IMG/VR virus record: IMGVR_UViG_3300042691_004309
Location: 1 to 32,675 of that record
DNA: 32,675 bases
Origin: a virus
Strand: one strand, 5' to 3'
Below the pieces are notes generated by a model, which was not told where the DNA came from, made no database searches, and was given only the letters and a program-made list of their open reading frames with translations. A program made the translations under genes and the position numbers. This document shows, in pieces, positions 8,814 to 16,743 of the stretch (positions are counted from its first letter, which is position 1; each line of letters begins with the position of its first letter).

Positions 8814-8850
8814 TCTGGGGCCTCTGCCGAAAGGTACGCCCCAGATTTTT
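8814..8850 (+). terminator. Rho-independent terminator after the coat gene
   Basis: An 8-bp perfect stem, TCTGGGGC (8814-8821) pairing with GCCCCAGA (8838-8845), encloses an inner GCC-GAAA-GGT hairpin with a GNRA tetraloop, followed at once by TTTTT (8846-8850). It lies between the coat gene and the gp4-like gene and probably lowers transcription of the tail genes relative to the coat. Confidence 0.92.
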
Positions 8851-8860
8851 AAGGAAGACT

Positions 8861-9589
8861 ATGACCACGATTTCTCAAATCTTAATTGATGCGCATAGAG
8901 AGAGTAACCTCGTCTCTATCAATGGGACTCTTTCGGCCAATCAGGAAACTGAGGGGCTGAGACTTCTCAACCGAGTCATCGCTTCCTTGATGGGCTACGA
9001 GCTCGGAGAGGGTTTGACGAGTGTCTCTCTGGGTGATAACAATATCGAGACTACTCGATACAACCGTCTTGAAGATTATTCAGACACACCCGCTAATGTT
9101 CGTGTCTACTGTAATTTGGAGACTACGAATGAAATTATTCTACCCCACAGCCCAGATCCCGGAGCTAGATTTGGTGTCCTTGATGTTTCTGGCAATTTCA
9201 CTACTTATCCCTTAACCCTTGTCGGGAACGGCGCGAAGATTGAAGGAGCCACTACGGTGACTCTGTCGACTGACGGAGATACGCGAGAGTGGTTCTATCG
9301 CGACGATCTTGGCGAGTGGGTTAAATTTTCTGTTCTTCTGACAACCGACGTATCCCCTTTTCCTTTGGAGTTCGACGATCTTTTAATTACGCTTCTTGCC
9401 ATGCGGTTGAATCCTCGGGCGGGCGTACAGATGGACGGTCAGTCCGGATCGCGGTATAAAGAAATGATGAACAAATTCAGATCCCGGTACAGGCAATCTA
9501 GGGAGGTTGCGTCTGAACTCGGAATCACTAGGCTCTCGCTGATGGGCGAGTATGGTAACTATGATTTTAGCAGAGGACGCACATGGTAA
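8861..9589 (+). CDS. Head-tail adaptor, P22 gp4-like tail accessory factor
   Basis: A 242-residue protein likely to bind beneath the portal and close the DNA channel. Helical N-terminal residues 1-50 (Ile-Leu-Ile-Asp-Ala...Gly-Leu-Arg-Leu-Leu-Asn-Arg-Val-Ile-Ala-Ser-Leu-Met) and the C-terminal helical stretch (about 165-215), with Leu-Leu-Ile-Thr-Leu-Leu-Ala-Met-Arg-Leu-Asn-Pro and then Tyr-Lys-Glu-Met-Met-Asn, follow the gp4-family pattern. A beta-rich segment (about 75-160) lies between and makes it longer than P22 gp4 (166 aa). Its placement after coat and before a gp10-like gene supports the call. It overlaps the next gene by seven bases. Confidence 0.82.
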   Translation: MTTISQILIDAHRESNLVSINGTLSANQETEGLRLLNRVIASLMGYELGEGLTSVSLGDNNIETTRYNRLEDYSDTPANVRVYCNLETTNEIILPHSPDPGARFGVLDVSGNFTTYPLTLVGNGAKIEGATTVTLSTDGDTREWFYRDDLGEWVKFSVLLTTDVSPFPLEFDDLLITLLAMRLNPRAGVQMDGQSGSRYKEMMNKFRSRYRQSREVASELGITRLSLMGEYGNYDFSRGRTW

Positions 9590-10839
9590 GTATCCCGTTA
9601 GGACGGTCTGATTACTTTCGTAGAGTCGCCGACCAAGCGAGAGTCCGCCTTAAGAACCGTTTCTTTGAAAACAACCCCCTTTCGAATTCGCAGACTGCCA
9701 TAATTTCTAGGCCCGGTATAAAGAAGTTTATGGACGTGGGTAACGGCCCTATCCGAGCTCTCTATGCAGAGCCGGGTGCCTTCGACGATTCTTTATTCGT
9801 CATATCGAGTACGTACCTGTACAAGGTTTCTACGGCTGGTGTGTCAACTCTGTGTGGTCAGCTCTCGGTAGTACCTCTCGGCAATCCTAAGATGGTCGCT
9901 ACTGGTTTTATCGGGACTGTTCCAGAGTATCTATTCATTGCAGAGGGCGGCGTCCTCTGGTGCTATTCGGACTCCGGTTTTGCGACAGCCAGCTTGAACC
10001 TGTCCCTGAACGTAGTGAATAACGATACCGTCACAATCGACAGTATCGTCTATAAGTTCACTAGCGGTTCCGTCGATGCAGGTACTCCGGCGGGAACCCT
10101 TGCTAACCCTTGGCTTGTTAAGCTAGGTGCGGTGATGTCTGAAAGTCTTACGAATCTTTACGACGCCATTAACGACTTCGGCATTCCGGGCACAGGGTAC
10201 TCGACCAGCCTCACTCCTCACGCGTCTGTCCAAGCATACCAACACACCACAACTGACTTGTACGTCAGGGCAGTCGTTAATGGTGCGGCAGGTAACGCCA
10301 TTACTGTCTCTGAGACCTCCGCTAACGCGGCGTGGTCGGGAGCGACTCTCGCGGGCGGCGGTGCCCCCGGAATAATCCAAGTACCCGTCCCTGACGATCA
10401 CGGGGCAGTCTCGATTGATTATATCAACGGATACATCATCGTGATTCCCGTACAGAACGCCGGCGTTAACGGTAGGTTCTACTGGGTGAAGCCCGGTGAG
10501 ACAACCATCGATCCGTTAGACTACGCGACTGCCGAACGATCTCCCGACGCTATTAATCAGGTGATTGTCTTTAGTGACAAATTCTGGTTAGCTGGAAATA
10601 AGACGACAGAGCCTTGGTACACGACAGGCAATCCTGACGAGCCGATGAACCGCTTCTCGGGTATCCTCTTCGACAGAGGGTGCTGGGAGGGTACGGCAAT
10701 TCAGGTGAAGGAGAGCCTAATCCTAGTTGACCCAGACGGGGGTGTTTTCCAAATCGGTGGCAACCTAAAACGAATCTCGACGCCCGACATCGAAGAACGA
10801 ATTCGGCGATCAATACAAACTCAAGCAGCAGAGGTCTAA
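9583..10839 (+). CDS. Head-tail stabilisation protein, gp10-like, N-terminal part
   Basis: Corresponds to the first part of P22 gp10-like packaged-DNA stabilisation proteins, beta-propeller neck proteins. Residues 1-140 show the family start (Arg-Arg-Val-Ala-Asp-Gln-Ala-Arg-Val-Arg-Leu-Lys-Asn-Arg; Arg-Pro-Gly-Ile). Residues 270-405 hold the Phe-Tyr-Trp-Val-Lys-Pro-Gly segment, 'DYATAERSPDAI' and the 'LKRISTPDIEERIRRSIQ' region. Between them residues 141-260 form a Gly/Ala/Thr-rich beta domain (Asp-Thr-Val-Thr-Ile-Asp...Gly-Ala-Ala-Gly-Asn-Ala-Ile-Thr-Val) known as a repeated module in phage tail proteins and apparently inserted here. The protein stops right after the 'RISTPDIEERIRR' region, where relatives continue; the continuation is found in the gene at 11934-12764. 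Confidence 0.82.
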   Translation: MVSIPLGRSDYFRRVADQARVRLKNRFFENNPLSNSQTAIISRPGIKKFMDVGNGPIRALYAEPGAFDDSLFVISSTYLYKVSTAGVSTLCGQLSVVPLGNPKMVATGFIGTVPEYLFIAEGGVLWCYSDSGFATASLNLSLNVVNNDTVTIDSIVYKFTSGSVDAGTPAGTLANPWLVKLGAVMSESLTNLYDAINDFGIPGTGYSTSLTPHASVQAYQHTTTDLYVRAVVNGAAGNAITVSETSANAAWSGATLAGGGAPGIIQVPVPDDHGAVSIDYINGYIIVIPVQNAGVNGRFYWVKPGETTIDPLDYATAERSPDAINQVIVFSDKFWLAGNKTTEPWYTTGNPDEPMNRFSGILFDRGCWEGTAIQVKESLILVDPDGGVFQIGGNLKRISTPDIEERIRRSIQTQAAEV

Positions 10840-10842
10840 ACT

Positions 10843-11934
10843 ATGGCTATTCTTTGGGCAGACAATTTTCAAGCTTATGCTGGGGATGAGACTGCCATGT
10901 CTGACGGACTCTATGTAGAAGTCCCTACGACGACGTATTTCACACTAGTGACGGACCCCGACCCCAACGCGGACGCGGGCTCGTACGCCGGTAGGTTCGG
11001 GACTTCAGCATCAGGAACTGCCGACTATTTAGTCCGATACGCACTGCCCCAAGGGGCTGTCGCGGAAATTGGTTCGGCCCTTCGGGTTTGGTGCGAAGAT
11101 CTTCCAACCCAAGACGGCAAGGCCCTCGAAATCTTCTCGTGGAGAGACATCGATAACGTCGTCCACGCGGTACTTGAAATCACAACTACCGGTGCTCTCC
11201 GCCTCCGCAGGGGCGGTGAAGGCGGAACCATCCTTGGTACGTCGACGCTTCCACTCATTACTGCTCAGGCGTGGCACCACGTAGAAGCTAGGATCGTAAT
11301 TGACGACACCGTCGGTGAGTTCGAGCTATACGTAAACGGTGACGCAGTCGCCGGTATGAATTTGACCGGACTGGATACGAGAAACGGAGGTATTTCTACC
11401 TGCGCTCAGATCGCTATTCTACAGAGGGCTACGTCAGGTGGCTCTAGACAGGCCTACCACTTCAAGGACTTCCTCGTCTGGGATACGACTGGCTCGGTAA
11501 ACAACACCTTTATTGGCCTGTGCGAGATCTTGTATCTCCCGTTGGACGGCGACTCTTCGTTGAACTGGACACCCTCGACAGGCGCGACGGGTTACGACCT
11601 ATTGAATGAGGCTCCGCCTGACGACGCAGACTATATCTCGGCGGCTTCGGCTGCTGTCAGTCCTGCCGAGTTTACCTTCCAAAATCTACCGACTGACGTC
11701 ACTTCTGTAAAGGCTTTGTTGTCTGTGGGTAGACTCCAAAAGACTGACGCCGGCGCGGCAACGGTTCAGATGGGTTTGAAAGTATCCGGGAGTACTGATC
11801 TTGGTGCCGATAGGAACATCACAGAAGCGTATACGTATTGGTTCGATGTCTCCGAGATATCACCAGCCACGGCTATTCCTTGGAATCCTACCGAAGTCAA
11901 TAACGCAACAATTCAAATCGATAGGACTACCTAA
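10843..11934 (+). CDS. LamG-like virion appendage protein
   Basis: A 363-residue protein with an N-terminal concanavalin A/LamG-like fold. It begins with the common 'AILWADNFQAY' pattern and contains 'AWHHVEARIVIDD' and 'FELYVNGDAV' (about residues 143-170), typical of LamG strands. Residues 225-363 resemble a C-terminal region often attached to such phage proteins (Trp-Thr-Pro-Ser...Pro-Asp-Asp-Ala-Asp-Tyr-Ile). It probably sits on the tail and binds host glycans. It lies between the two halves of the gp10-like protein, with 3 bases before it and a TAATG overlap after it, so it looks inserted. Codon use is that of the core phage, so the insertion is not recent. Confidence 0.8.
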   Translation: MAILWADNFQAYAGDETAMSDGLYVEVPTTTYFTLVTDPDPNADAGSYAGRFGTSASGTADYLVRYALPQGAVAEIGSALRVWCEDLPTQDGKALEIFSWRDIDNVVHAVLEITTTGALRLRRGGEGGTILGTSTLPLITAQAWHHVEARIVIDDTVGEFELYVNGDAVAGMNLTGLDTRNGGISTCAQIAILQRATSGGSRQAYHFKDFLVWDTTGSVNNTFIGLCEILYLPLDGDSSLNWTPSTGATGYDLLNEAPPDDADYISAASAAVSPAEFTFQNLPTDVTSVKALLSVGRLQKTDAGAATVQMGLKVSGSTDLGADRNITEAYTYWFDVSEISPATAIPWNPTEVNNATIQIDRTT

Positions 11935-12764
11935 TGACTGACGCACGAGCATCTTCTAGTTATGTCTCGGCAGTCGCAGGAACTGATCCAGACACTCGTG
12001 CGTCACAAACGTTTGTAACTGCCGTTGTCGATAGATCCCCCGCCCAACTAAGATCAAGTACTCTCCACACGACAGCCCTTACTACCGGGGTCGTAGAACT
12101 TCGGGCCACCAACATGTACGTCATGGCGGTGGTTGGAGGAGACATCGACGATCCGGTTATTCGGGCTTGGACATACACGTTGGATGGTCACGACCACTAC
12201 GTTTTACGTCTTGGGGAAACGGAAACGATAAGTTACGACACCCACTCCGAACAATGGTCGGTTCTTGGTTCTGAGACTAGAGATTCTTGGGATGTATCGA
12301 CAGGTACTAATTGGATCGGCGGGAATACTTTTGCGGCGGCTTACGGAAGTAATATCGTCGTAGGGGACCCTGTCGTTGGGGCGTTGTACTTTCTGTCTCC
12401 GGAGTATCCGTACGACGAGGACTCGACTGGCACCGCAAGAACGTTTGAGAGGATCGCGCAAGGATTTGTACAGGTCGTAGGACGTGATAAAAAGCGTTGC
12501 AACGGCGTCCAAGTGACAGGCAGTCTCGGTAAGCTACCAGACACGTCTTTGGCAGAAATCGAGCTCTTCACGTCTGACGACGCCGGAGAGACCTACGACT
12601 CGCAGGGGACCTTAACCATTCCACTCTCGGATATAAACATGAGGGCAGACTGGCTTAGCCTTGGGAGTATGGACTATCCGGGAAGATTGTTCAAGCTGGT
12701 AGACAGCGGATCAATCGTTCGGTTAGACAGCTTGGAGATGTATGATGCGACAGAGGGATCTTGA
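11934..12764 (+). CDS. gp10-like C-terminal part fused to a short repeat domain
   Basis: A 276-residue protein. Residues 5-68 are four repeats of about 17 residues, each beginning Arg-(Ala/Ser)-(Ser/Thr) and mostly ending Ala-Val-Val, a repeat usually found downstream of phage LamG proteins. From residue 76 the sequence matches the last third of gp10-like neck proteins: 'IRAWTYTLDGHDHYVLRL', then Tyr-Asp...Glu-Gln-Trp-Ser-Val-Leu, a Gly-Asp-Pro-Val-Val-Gly-Ala-Leu-Tyr segment, and 'ELFTSDDAGETYD' near residue 203, aligning with the P22 gp10 C-terminal end. I infer that this and the product of 9583-10839 fold together as one neck protein. Confidence 0.75.
   Translation: MTDARASSSYVSAVAGTDPDTRASQTFVTAVVDRSPAQLRSSTLHTTALTTGVVELRATNMYVMAVVGGDIDDPVIRAWTYTLDGHDHYVLRLGETETISYDTHSEQWSVLGSETRDSWDVSTGTNWIGGNTFAAAYGSNIVVGDPVVGALYFLSPEYPYDEDSTGTARTFERIAQGFVQVVGRDKKRCNGVQVTGSLGKLPDTSLAEIELFTSDDAGETYDSQGTLTIPLSDINMRADWLSLGSMDYPGRLFKLVDSGSIVRLDSLEMYDATEGS
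11946..12137 (+). repeat. Four 17-residue Arg-Ala-Ser repeats (protein level)
   Basis: Four units begin at residues 5, 22, 40 and 57 of the encoded protein, with consensus Arg-Ala-Ser-X-X-(Tyr/Phe)-Val-X-Ala-Val-Val. They probably belong to the inserted LamG module rather than to the gp10 sequence that follows. Confidence 0.75.
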
Positions 12765-13398
12765 TAAACAAATCCCTATCGTAGACCCTGACGGTACCCC
12801 GAACGACTTCTTTATTAGGACTCTCTTAGAGCGTAAAAAGGAAGTCGACGGGAAACTCGATGAGACTCGGCGAATCGACACTACCGACGGTGTTCAGGGT
12901 GGGGGTGACTTGTCTGAGGACAGGACCCTCTCCCTCACCGATACCGGGGTTGTTGCTGGTAGCTACCCTAGAGCGGATGTCGTAGTAGACGTCAAAGGCC
13001 GTATCACGAGTATCTCGTCTGGCAACGACATCGATTACGGGTTGGCGCTCTTTGTTACGTCAGCACCTCTGACTGACGAGACACTCTGCCTACACCATAT
13101 GACAGAGAACATAACCATTCCTGCCAACTTCTCTTCTTCGGGAGGGAAGGTCGGTACTAACTCTACGAGTACGTACGTGATTACCGTCTATAAGAACCCT
13201 ACTTTCACGGCGGGTGTTATCACCGGAGGAACGACTATCGGGACTATCTCAATCGCGAATACTGGCGTAATTACGTTTGCTACGACTGGCGGGTTGTCAC
13301 AGGCGCTTGTGTCTGGGGACTGGCTAGGCTTTAAGGGTCAGACGACTGTCGATGCCACACTGGCTAATTTCGCAATCACCATCCGAGGGAGCCGCTAA
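12742..13398 (+). CDS. Tail fibre / spike-like protein
   Basis: A 218-residue beta-rich protein. Residues 50-90 contain a motif typical of phage tail fibres: Gly-Gly-Gly-Asp-Leu-Ser-Glu-Asp-Arg-Thr-Leu-Ser-Leu, then Thr-Gly-Val-Val-Ala-Gly-Ser-Tyr and Asp-Val-Lys-Gly-Arg-Ile-Thr. The C-terminal half is Thr/Gly/Ile-rich and probably forms the receptor-contacting trimer. It begins with two ATG codons, five bases after GGAG, inside the end of the preceding gene (23-base overlap). It stops directly before the next gene with no intervening base. Confidence 0.82.
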   Translation: MMRQRDLDKQIPIVDPDGTPNDFFIRTLLERKKEVDGKLDETRRIDTTDGVQGGGDLSEDRTLSLTDTGVVAGSYPRADVVVDVKGRITSISSGNDIDYGLALFVTSAPLTDETLCLHHMTENITIPANFSSSGGKVGTNSTSTYVITVYKNPTFTAGVITGGTTIGTISIANTGVITFATTGGLSQALVSGDWLGFKGQTTVDATLANFAITIRGSR

Positions 13399-14379
13399 AT
13401 GGCCAACCGTTACTTTGCCGGCAATTCGCTGGCGGCTTTTTTCCGCACGTCGACTGCGGTGGTCGATGGTTTCACTACTGCCGGATACTTCGATAGCGCA
13501 CATGTGCCCAGCGCAATCAACGTGGTCGGCAACGCGACTTCGAGCCGAAATAACATTCAGACTTATGCTTTTTCCGCGACCGGCACACTGTTTGCCCATT
13601 GCGAGTTTCGTTCTAACGGCACCCAAGCCAGCGGCGCGGCGACCTGGATTTCATTCTTTAACGGTGCGACCGAAGCGTACCGGCTTTCCTGGGGTTCGAC
13701 GAACGGATACCAGCTCAGCTATTGGAACGGCAGCGCCTGGGTGACGGGGACGTCGGTTGTCAGCGCGGCAATCAACACTAAAGTTCAGATCGATATCAAG
13801 ATCACGCTTAACTCGGAAATGCGGGTTTATGTTGGCGGCACCGAACTGACCGCCGCAGCAATAACAGGGATCAGCGGGGCACAAACGACAATCACTCACG
13901 CGCTGGGGTGGTCGATGGGTAGCAGCGTGACGGATAATGCCTACTCGCAGTTCATGCTTTCCGACTACGATATGCGCGACAGCAAATATATGTTGGCGGG
14001 GCTTAATGGTGACAGCGCCAGCAATACAAACGGCACCGGAGCTTACACCACGATCAACGAAACGGTGCTGGACGAAAGCACCGGGGTCAGCCTCACCACC
14101 ACAGCGCACAAGCGCGGCCAGACTCATGCTGCTATTACGGTTCCGGCGGGGTATGTGATCGGCGCTGCCGTGTGGAATGCCAGAGGTCGCGTAAACGGTA
14201 CGATCACCGACGGCAAGCTGGGCTTCCGCAGCGGCGGCACCAACTATTCATCCAGCGGCAAGACCTACAACGGCGGCTATGAGCCGCGCGGCCATATCAT
14301 TGAGGATGACCCGGCAACGGCTACCCGCTTCACCCAGTCAGGCTTCAATAACGCCGAAACCTACCTAGAGGCAGTCTAA
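13399..14379 (+). CDS. Putative appendage protein, foreign codon use
   Basis: A 326-residue Ser/Thr/Gly/Ala-rich beta protein. Residues 60-190 (Phe-Ala-His-Cys-Glu-Phe; Ala-Thr-Trp-Ile-Ser-Phe-Phe-Asn-Gly; Val-Gln-Ile-Asp-Ile-Lys-Ile-Thr; Met-Arg-Val-Tyr-Val-Gly-Gly) fit a LamG-like jelly roll of the kind in phage surface proteins. Residues 200-326 form a second domain I do not recognise. Codon use differs from the surrounding genes: CGC is the main Arg codon, AGA appears once, and Gly and Ala are mostly GGC and GCG/GCC. It starts with the base after the previous stop and has no clear Shine-Dalgarno. Likely a recently acquired host-range cassette. Confidence 0.78.
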   Translation: MANRYFAGNSLAAFFRTSTAVVDGFTTAGYFDSAHVPSAINVVGNATSSRNNIQTYAFSATGTLFAHCEFRSNGTQASGAATWISFFNGATEAYRLSWGSTNGYQLSYWNGSAWVTGTSVVSAAINTKVQIDIKITLNSEMRVYVGGTELTAAAITGISGAQTTITHALGWSMGSSVTDNAYSQFMLSDYDMRDSKYMLAGLNGDSASNTNGTGAYTTINETVLDESTGVSLTTTAHKRGQTHAAITVPAGYVIGAAVWNARGRVNGTITDGKLGFRSGGTNYSSSGKTYNGGYEPRGHIIEDDPATATRFTQSGFNNAETYLEAV

Positions 14380-14382
14380 ACC

Positions 14383-15204
14383 GTGGCCGCGATTTATCGC
14401 TCAGTCGGCACTCGTTCGCAGTCGGCGAGCGCGGCAACAATCAGCCCCGCCTTGCCGACAGTCGATGGTAACAACGCCAAAGGCAAGCTGCTTGCGGTCG
14501 TAACTTCAAAGAACAACGCGACCCATTCTTGCGCGACTTCGGGCTGGTCGCAGGTCGGCAGTCAGGTCAATTCCGGGGCTAGCTTCACGGCTTCGGTGTG
14601 GCAGGCGGCAGAGGGCGCGGGCGCGCCGACAATAACCTGGACCGGGGCGGTCGCCTGTTCGGCGCAGATCGCCTATTATTCCGACGGTCAGGGCGTGATG
14701 GATACCGGATTCGGGGCCAGCACCAGCAACACCGGGGCCACTGCCACCCACTCGACCGTTTCAATCAATACGACCCGCAACAACGCTCTGGTTCTTTATA
14801 TCGACGTTGCGGCGGCAAATACCGCACTTGCCACGCCGAGCGGGTGGACTGAGAACGTCGACGCCGGATCGGGCACGGATGTAGGGCGCACGGTTTGGGG
14901 CAGCAAGTCAGTCGCCACCTCTGGCAGCGCATCCGGCGCTATCAGCGTAACTGGCGCAAATGCGGCATGGGTCCAGTTCCAGATTGAACTGTATGCCGAC
15001 CAAGCCACAAACCAAATACAAGTCAGCAAGGCCGAATTGGCCGCGATGCTGGACGTTCCCGATGGCTATGCCACCAGCAAGGCTGAACTCGGCGCGTGGT
15101 TGGATGCACCCACGGAAGCCGGATTTTCTAAAGCCGAACTAGGTGCATGGTTAGACTTCATTGGTACTTCAATCCGCAGACGACAGTCTGCCTTCATTAA
15201 TTAA
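14383..15204 (+). CDS. Putative appendage protein with C-terminal SKAELGAWLD repeats
   Basis: A 273-residue protein starting with GTG three bases after the preceding gene. Residues 1-205 are a Ser/Thr/Ala-rich beta domain (Ile-Thr-Trp-Thr-Gly-Ala...Val-Gln-Phe-Gln-Ile-Glu-Leu-Tyr). Residues 215-258 hold three Ser-Lys-Ala-Glu-Leu-Gly-Ala-Trp-Leu-Asp repeats, 17 residues apart. The first two repeats are written in the GC-rich foreign codon style; the third and the end (Arg-Arg-Arg-Gln-Ser-Ala-Phe-Ile-Asn) use resident codons (TCT AAA, CTA GGT GCA, TTA, AGA). The gene therefore looks chimeric, with a resident 3' end. An appendage or receptor-binding role is inferred. Confidence 0.76.
   Translation: MAAIYRSVGTRSQSASAATISPALPTVDGNNAKGKLLAVVTSKNNATHSCATSGWSQVGSQVNSGASFTASVWQAAEGAGAPTITWTGAVACSAQIAYYSDGQGVMDTGFGASTSNTGATATHSTVSINTTRNNALVLYIDVAAANTALATPSGWTENVDAGSGTDVGRTVWGSKSVATSGSASGAISVTGANAAWVQFQIELYADQATNQIQVSKAELAAMLDVPDGYATSKAELGAWLDAPTEAGFSKAELGAWLDFIGTSIRRRQSAFIN
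15025..15156 (+). repeat. Three tandem repeats, period 51 bp
   Basis: Units start at 15025, 15076 and 15127, exactly 51 bp apart, each coding for Ser-Lys-Ala-Glu-Leu-(Gly/Ala)-Ala-(Trp/Met)-Leu-Asp. The third copy differs from the others at almost every synonymous position, marking a probable recombination junction. Confidence 0.88.
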
Positions 15205-15212
15205 GGAAAAAC

Positions 15213-15923
15213 ATGGGTTTTTTATCGTCACTGTTCGGAGGTAGCTCCTCTAAATCAGAAAACAAGTCGTATGATTTCCTTAAGGGGGCGTACGGATCGT
15301 CTACCGGAGCCACTGGGCAAGCTACGTCTGCCATGCAAGCGATGCTTGGTTTGGGTGGTGATCAAGCCCAGACTGACGCGGGGTTTAGAAACTTCCGGAA
15401 TAACTCGGGTTATCGTTTCATGCTCGACGAAGGTCAAGACGGAATCGTAGGCAATGCCGCTGCGAAAGGCTTGATGAACTCAGGGGCTACTGCCAAAAGG
15501 TTGTCTCGCTTTAGATCTGACCTAGCTAACACTACGTACCAGCAGTATATGTCGAATATGCTGGAGTACGGTAAGCTGGGCCTTGGCGCAGGCGATCTTA
15601 TTGCAAAGGCGGGCCAGACTCAAAGTAGCTCTTCGGATACTGGAGGCTTTGGTAAGTTCCTTGGCTCAGCGATTCCTAAGATCCTTCCGTTCTTGTCTGA
15701 TCGTAGAACTAAGCAGAAGATCGAAAAGATCGGCCAGCTCGATAACGGATTGAACGTCTACGAGTACGAATACATACACGACAAGGATAAGATTCGGTAC
15801 GTCGGAGTCATGGCTGACGAAGTCAAGAAGATCCAGCCAGAAGCTCTTGGCGAGAAATACCTCGGCTTCGACACCGTCGACTATAGCAAGATTGAAGGAT
15901 TGACTTCGTATGGGGCTGTTTGA
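15213..15923 (+). CDS. Putative ejection protein with C-terminal S74-type chaperone domain
   Basis: A 236-residue protein. Residues 1-155 are Gly/Ser/Ala/Gln-rich and helical ('GFLSSLFGGSSSK' start), typical of small internal virion proteins ejected with DNA. Residues 160-228 match an intramolecular chaperone / peptidase S74-like domain: Leu-Ser-Asp-Arg-Arg-Thr-Lys (161-167), Asn-Gly-Leu-Asn-Val-Tyr-Glu-Tyr-Glu-Tyr (178-187), 'RYVGVMADEVKKIQPEAL' (195-212) and Val-Asp-Tyr-Ser-Lys. The Ser before Asp-Arg, the self-cleavage serine in endosialidase-type domains, is present (S162). Such domains trimerise tail proteins and may be released by self-cleavage. It overlaps the next gene by 14 bases. 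Confidence 0.8.
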   Translation: MGFLSSLFGGSSSKSENKSYDFLKGAYGSSTGATGQATSAMQAMLGLGGDQAQTDAGFRNFRNNSGYRFMLDEGQDGIVGNAAAKGLMNSGATAKRLSRFRSDLANTTYQQYMSNMLEYGKLGLGAGDLIAKAGQTQSSSSDTGGFGKFLGSAIPKILPFLSDRRTKQKIEKIGQLDNGLNVYEYEYIHDKDKIRYVGVMADEVKKIQPEALGEKYLGFDTVDYSKIEGLTSYGAV

Positions 15924-16734
15924 TTTCCTGTCCGCCGGTGCTGCCGGAGTTTCTGATCCAGAAGTAAATCAGTATTTCCAGACACCTGAGAAGAAGAAAG
16001 GTATCCTCGGCTTTGCTCCGAGTAATAACCTTCAGACACTCTTTGAGGATCTTGGGGACGCGCTAATCACTGCTAACGGCGGTGAGGCTGAGTTCAGACA
16101 ACGTAGAGACGCCGCCGCTATGGCGGAAGCCCTGCCTATGCTTGACGATCCGTCAACCGCTCAAGAGGCTCTGAAGCGTATTTTCGGTCTTGATCCTAAG
16201 GTCGGTGCTGACGTACAGAAGAACTACTACGCTAGAGAGAAGACGCTGGCAGACCAGCAGGCAGAAGCCGCGAAGGCTCAGGCTGAGCTTGGGGCGTTAA
16301 CTAGAACGCAGGCATTGAACCAGCTCAACGCAGGCGTTCCTCGAGACATCGTAATCTCTGCGGCTAGTAAGAAGGGGATTGACGTCTCTGACCTCCCTGA
16401 CGATCCTAAGATTATTTCTTCGATGGTTAGAGGTAGTATGGCTCCTAAGGACTATTATCAGACACTCGACCGAGAAGACGATAATAAGAGGCTGTCCGCT
16501 AAGGACGCTGCCGATACGATCTTCAAGGGCAACAAGCTCGTTACTGATACAATCCGTAATGCGGGTAAAGATTACTCTAAGACAGTCCTCGATGCGGGTA
16601 GGTTGACTAAACCTACAGGCAAAGGTACTACGGCGACCAAACCGGCGGGCTCTTCGGGCGGAATGATCCGTAGGAGGAAATCTGACGGCGTGATTGAATA
16701 TCGCCAGCCAGACGGCACATACAAACCTAAATAA
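15910..16734 (+). CDS. Putative internal virion / DNA ejection protein
   Basis: A 274-residue protein, helical and rich in Ala, Lys and Gln (about residues 55-145), with a hydrophobic Gly/Ala-rich N-terminus (residues 2-15) and a C-terminal tail (225-274) rich in Lys/Thr/Gly that ends in Arg-Lys-Ser-Asp-Gly-Val-Ile-Glu-Tyr. I do not recognise a family. Its place between the S74-domain protein and the giant internal protein, with tight spacing on both sides, resembles the ejection-protein clusters of P22- and T7-like phages. Confidence 0.72.
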   Translation: MGLFDFLSAGAAGVSDPEVNQYFQTPEKKKGILGFAPSNNLQTLFEDLGDALITANGGEAEFRQRRDAAAMAEALPMLDDPSTAQEALKRIFGLDPKVGADVQKNYYAREKTLADQQAEAAKAQAELGALTRTQALNQLNAGVPRDIVISAASKKGIDVSDLPDDPKIISSMVRGSMAPKDYYQTLDREDDNKRLSAKDAADTIFKGNKLVTDTIRNAGKDYSKTVLDAGRLTKPTGKGTTATKPAGSSGGMIRRRKSDGVIEYRQPDGTYKPK

Positions 16735-16743
16735 GGAAATAGA

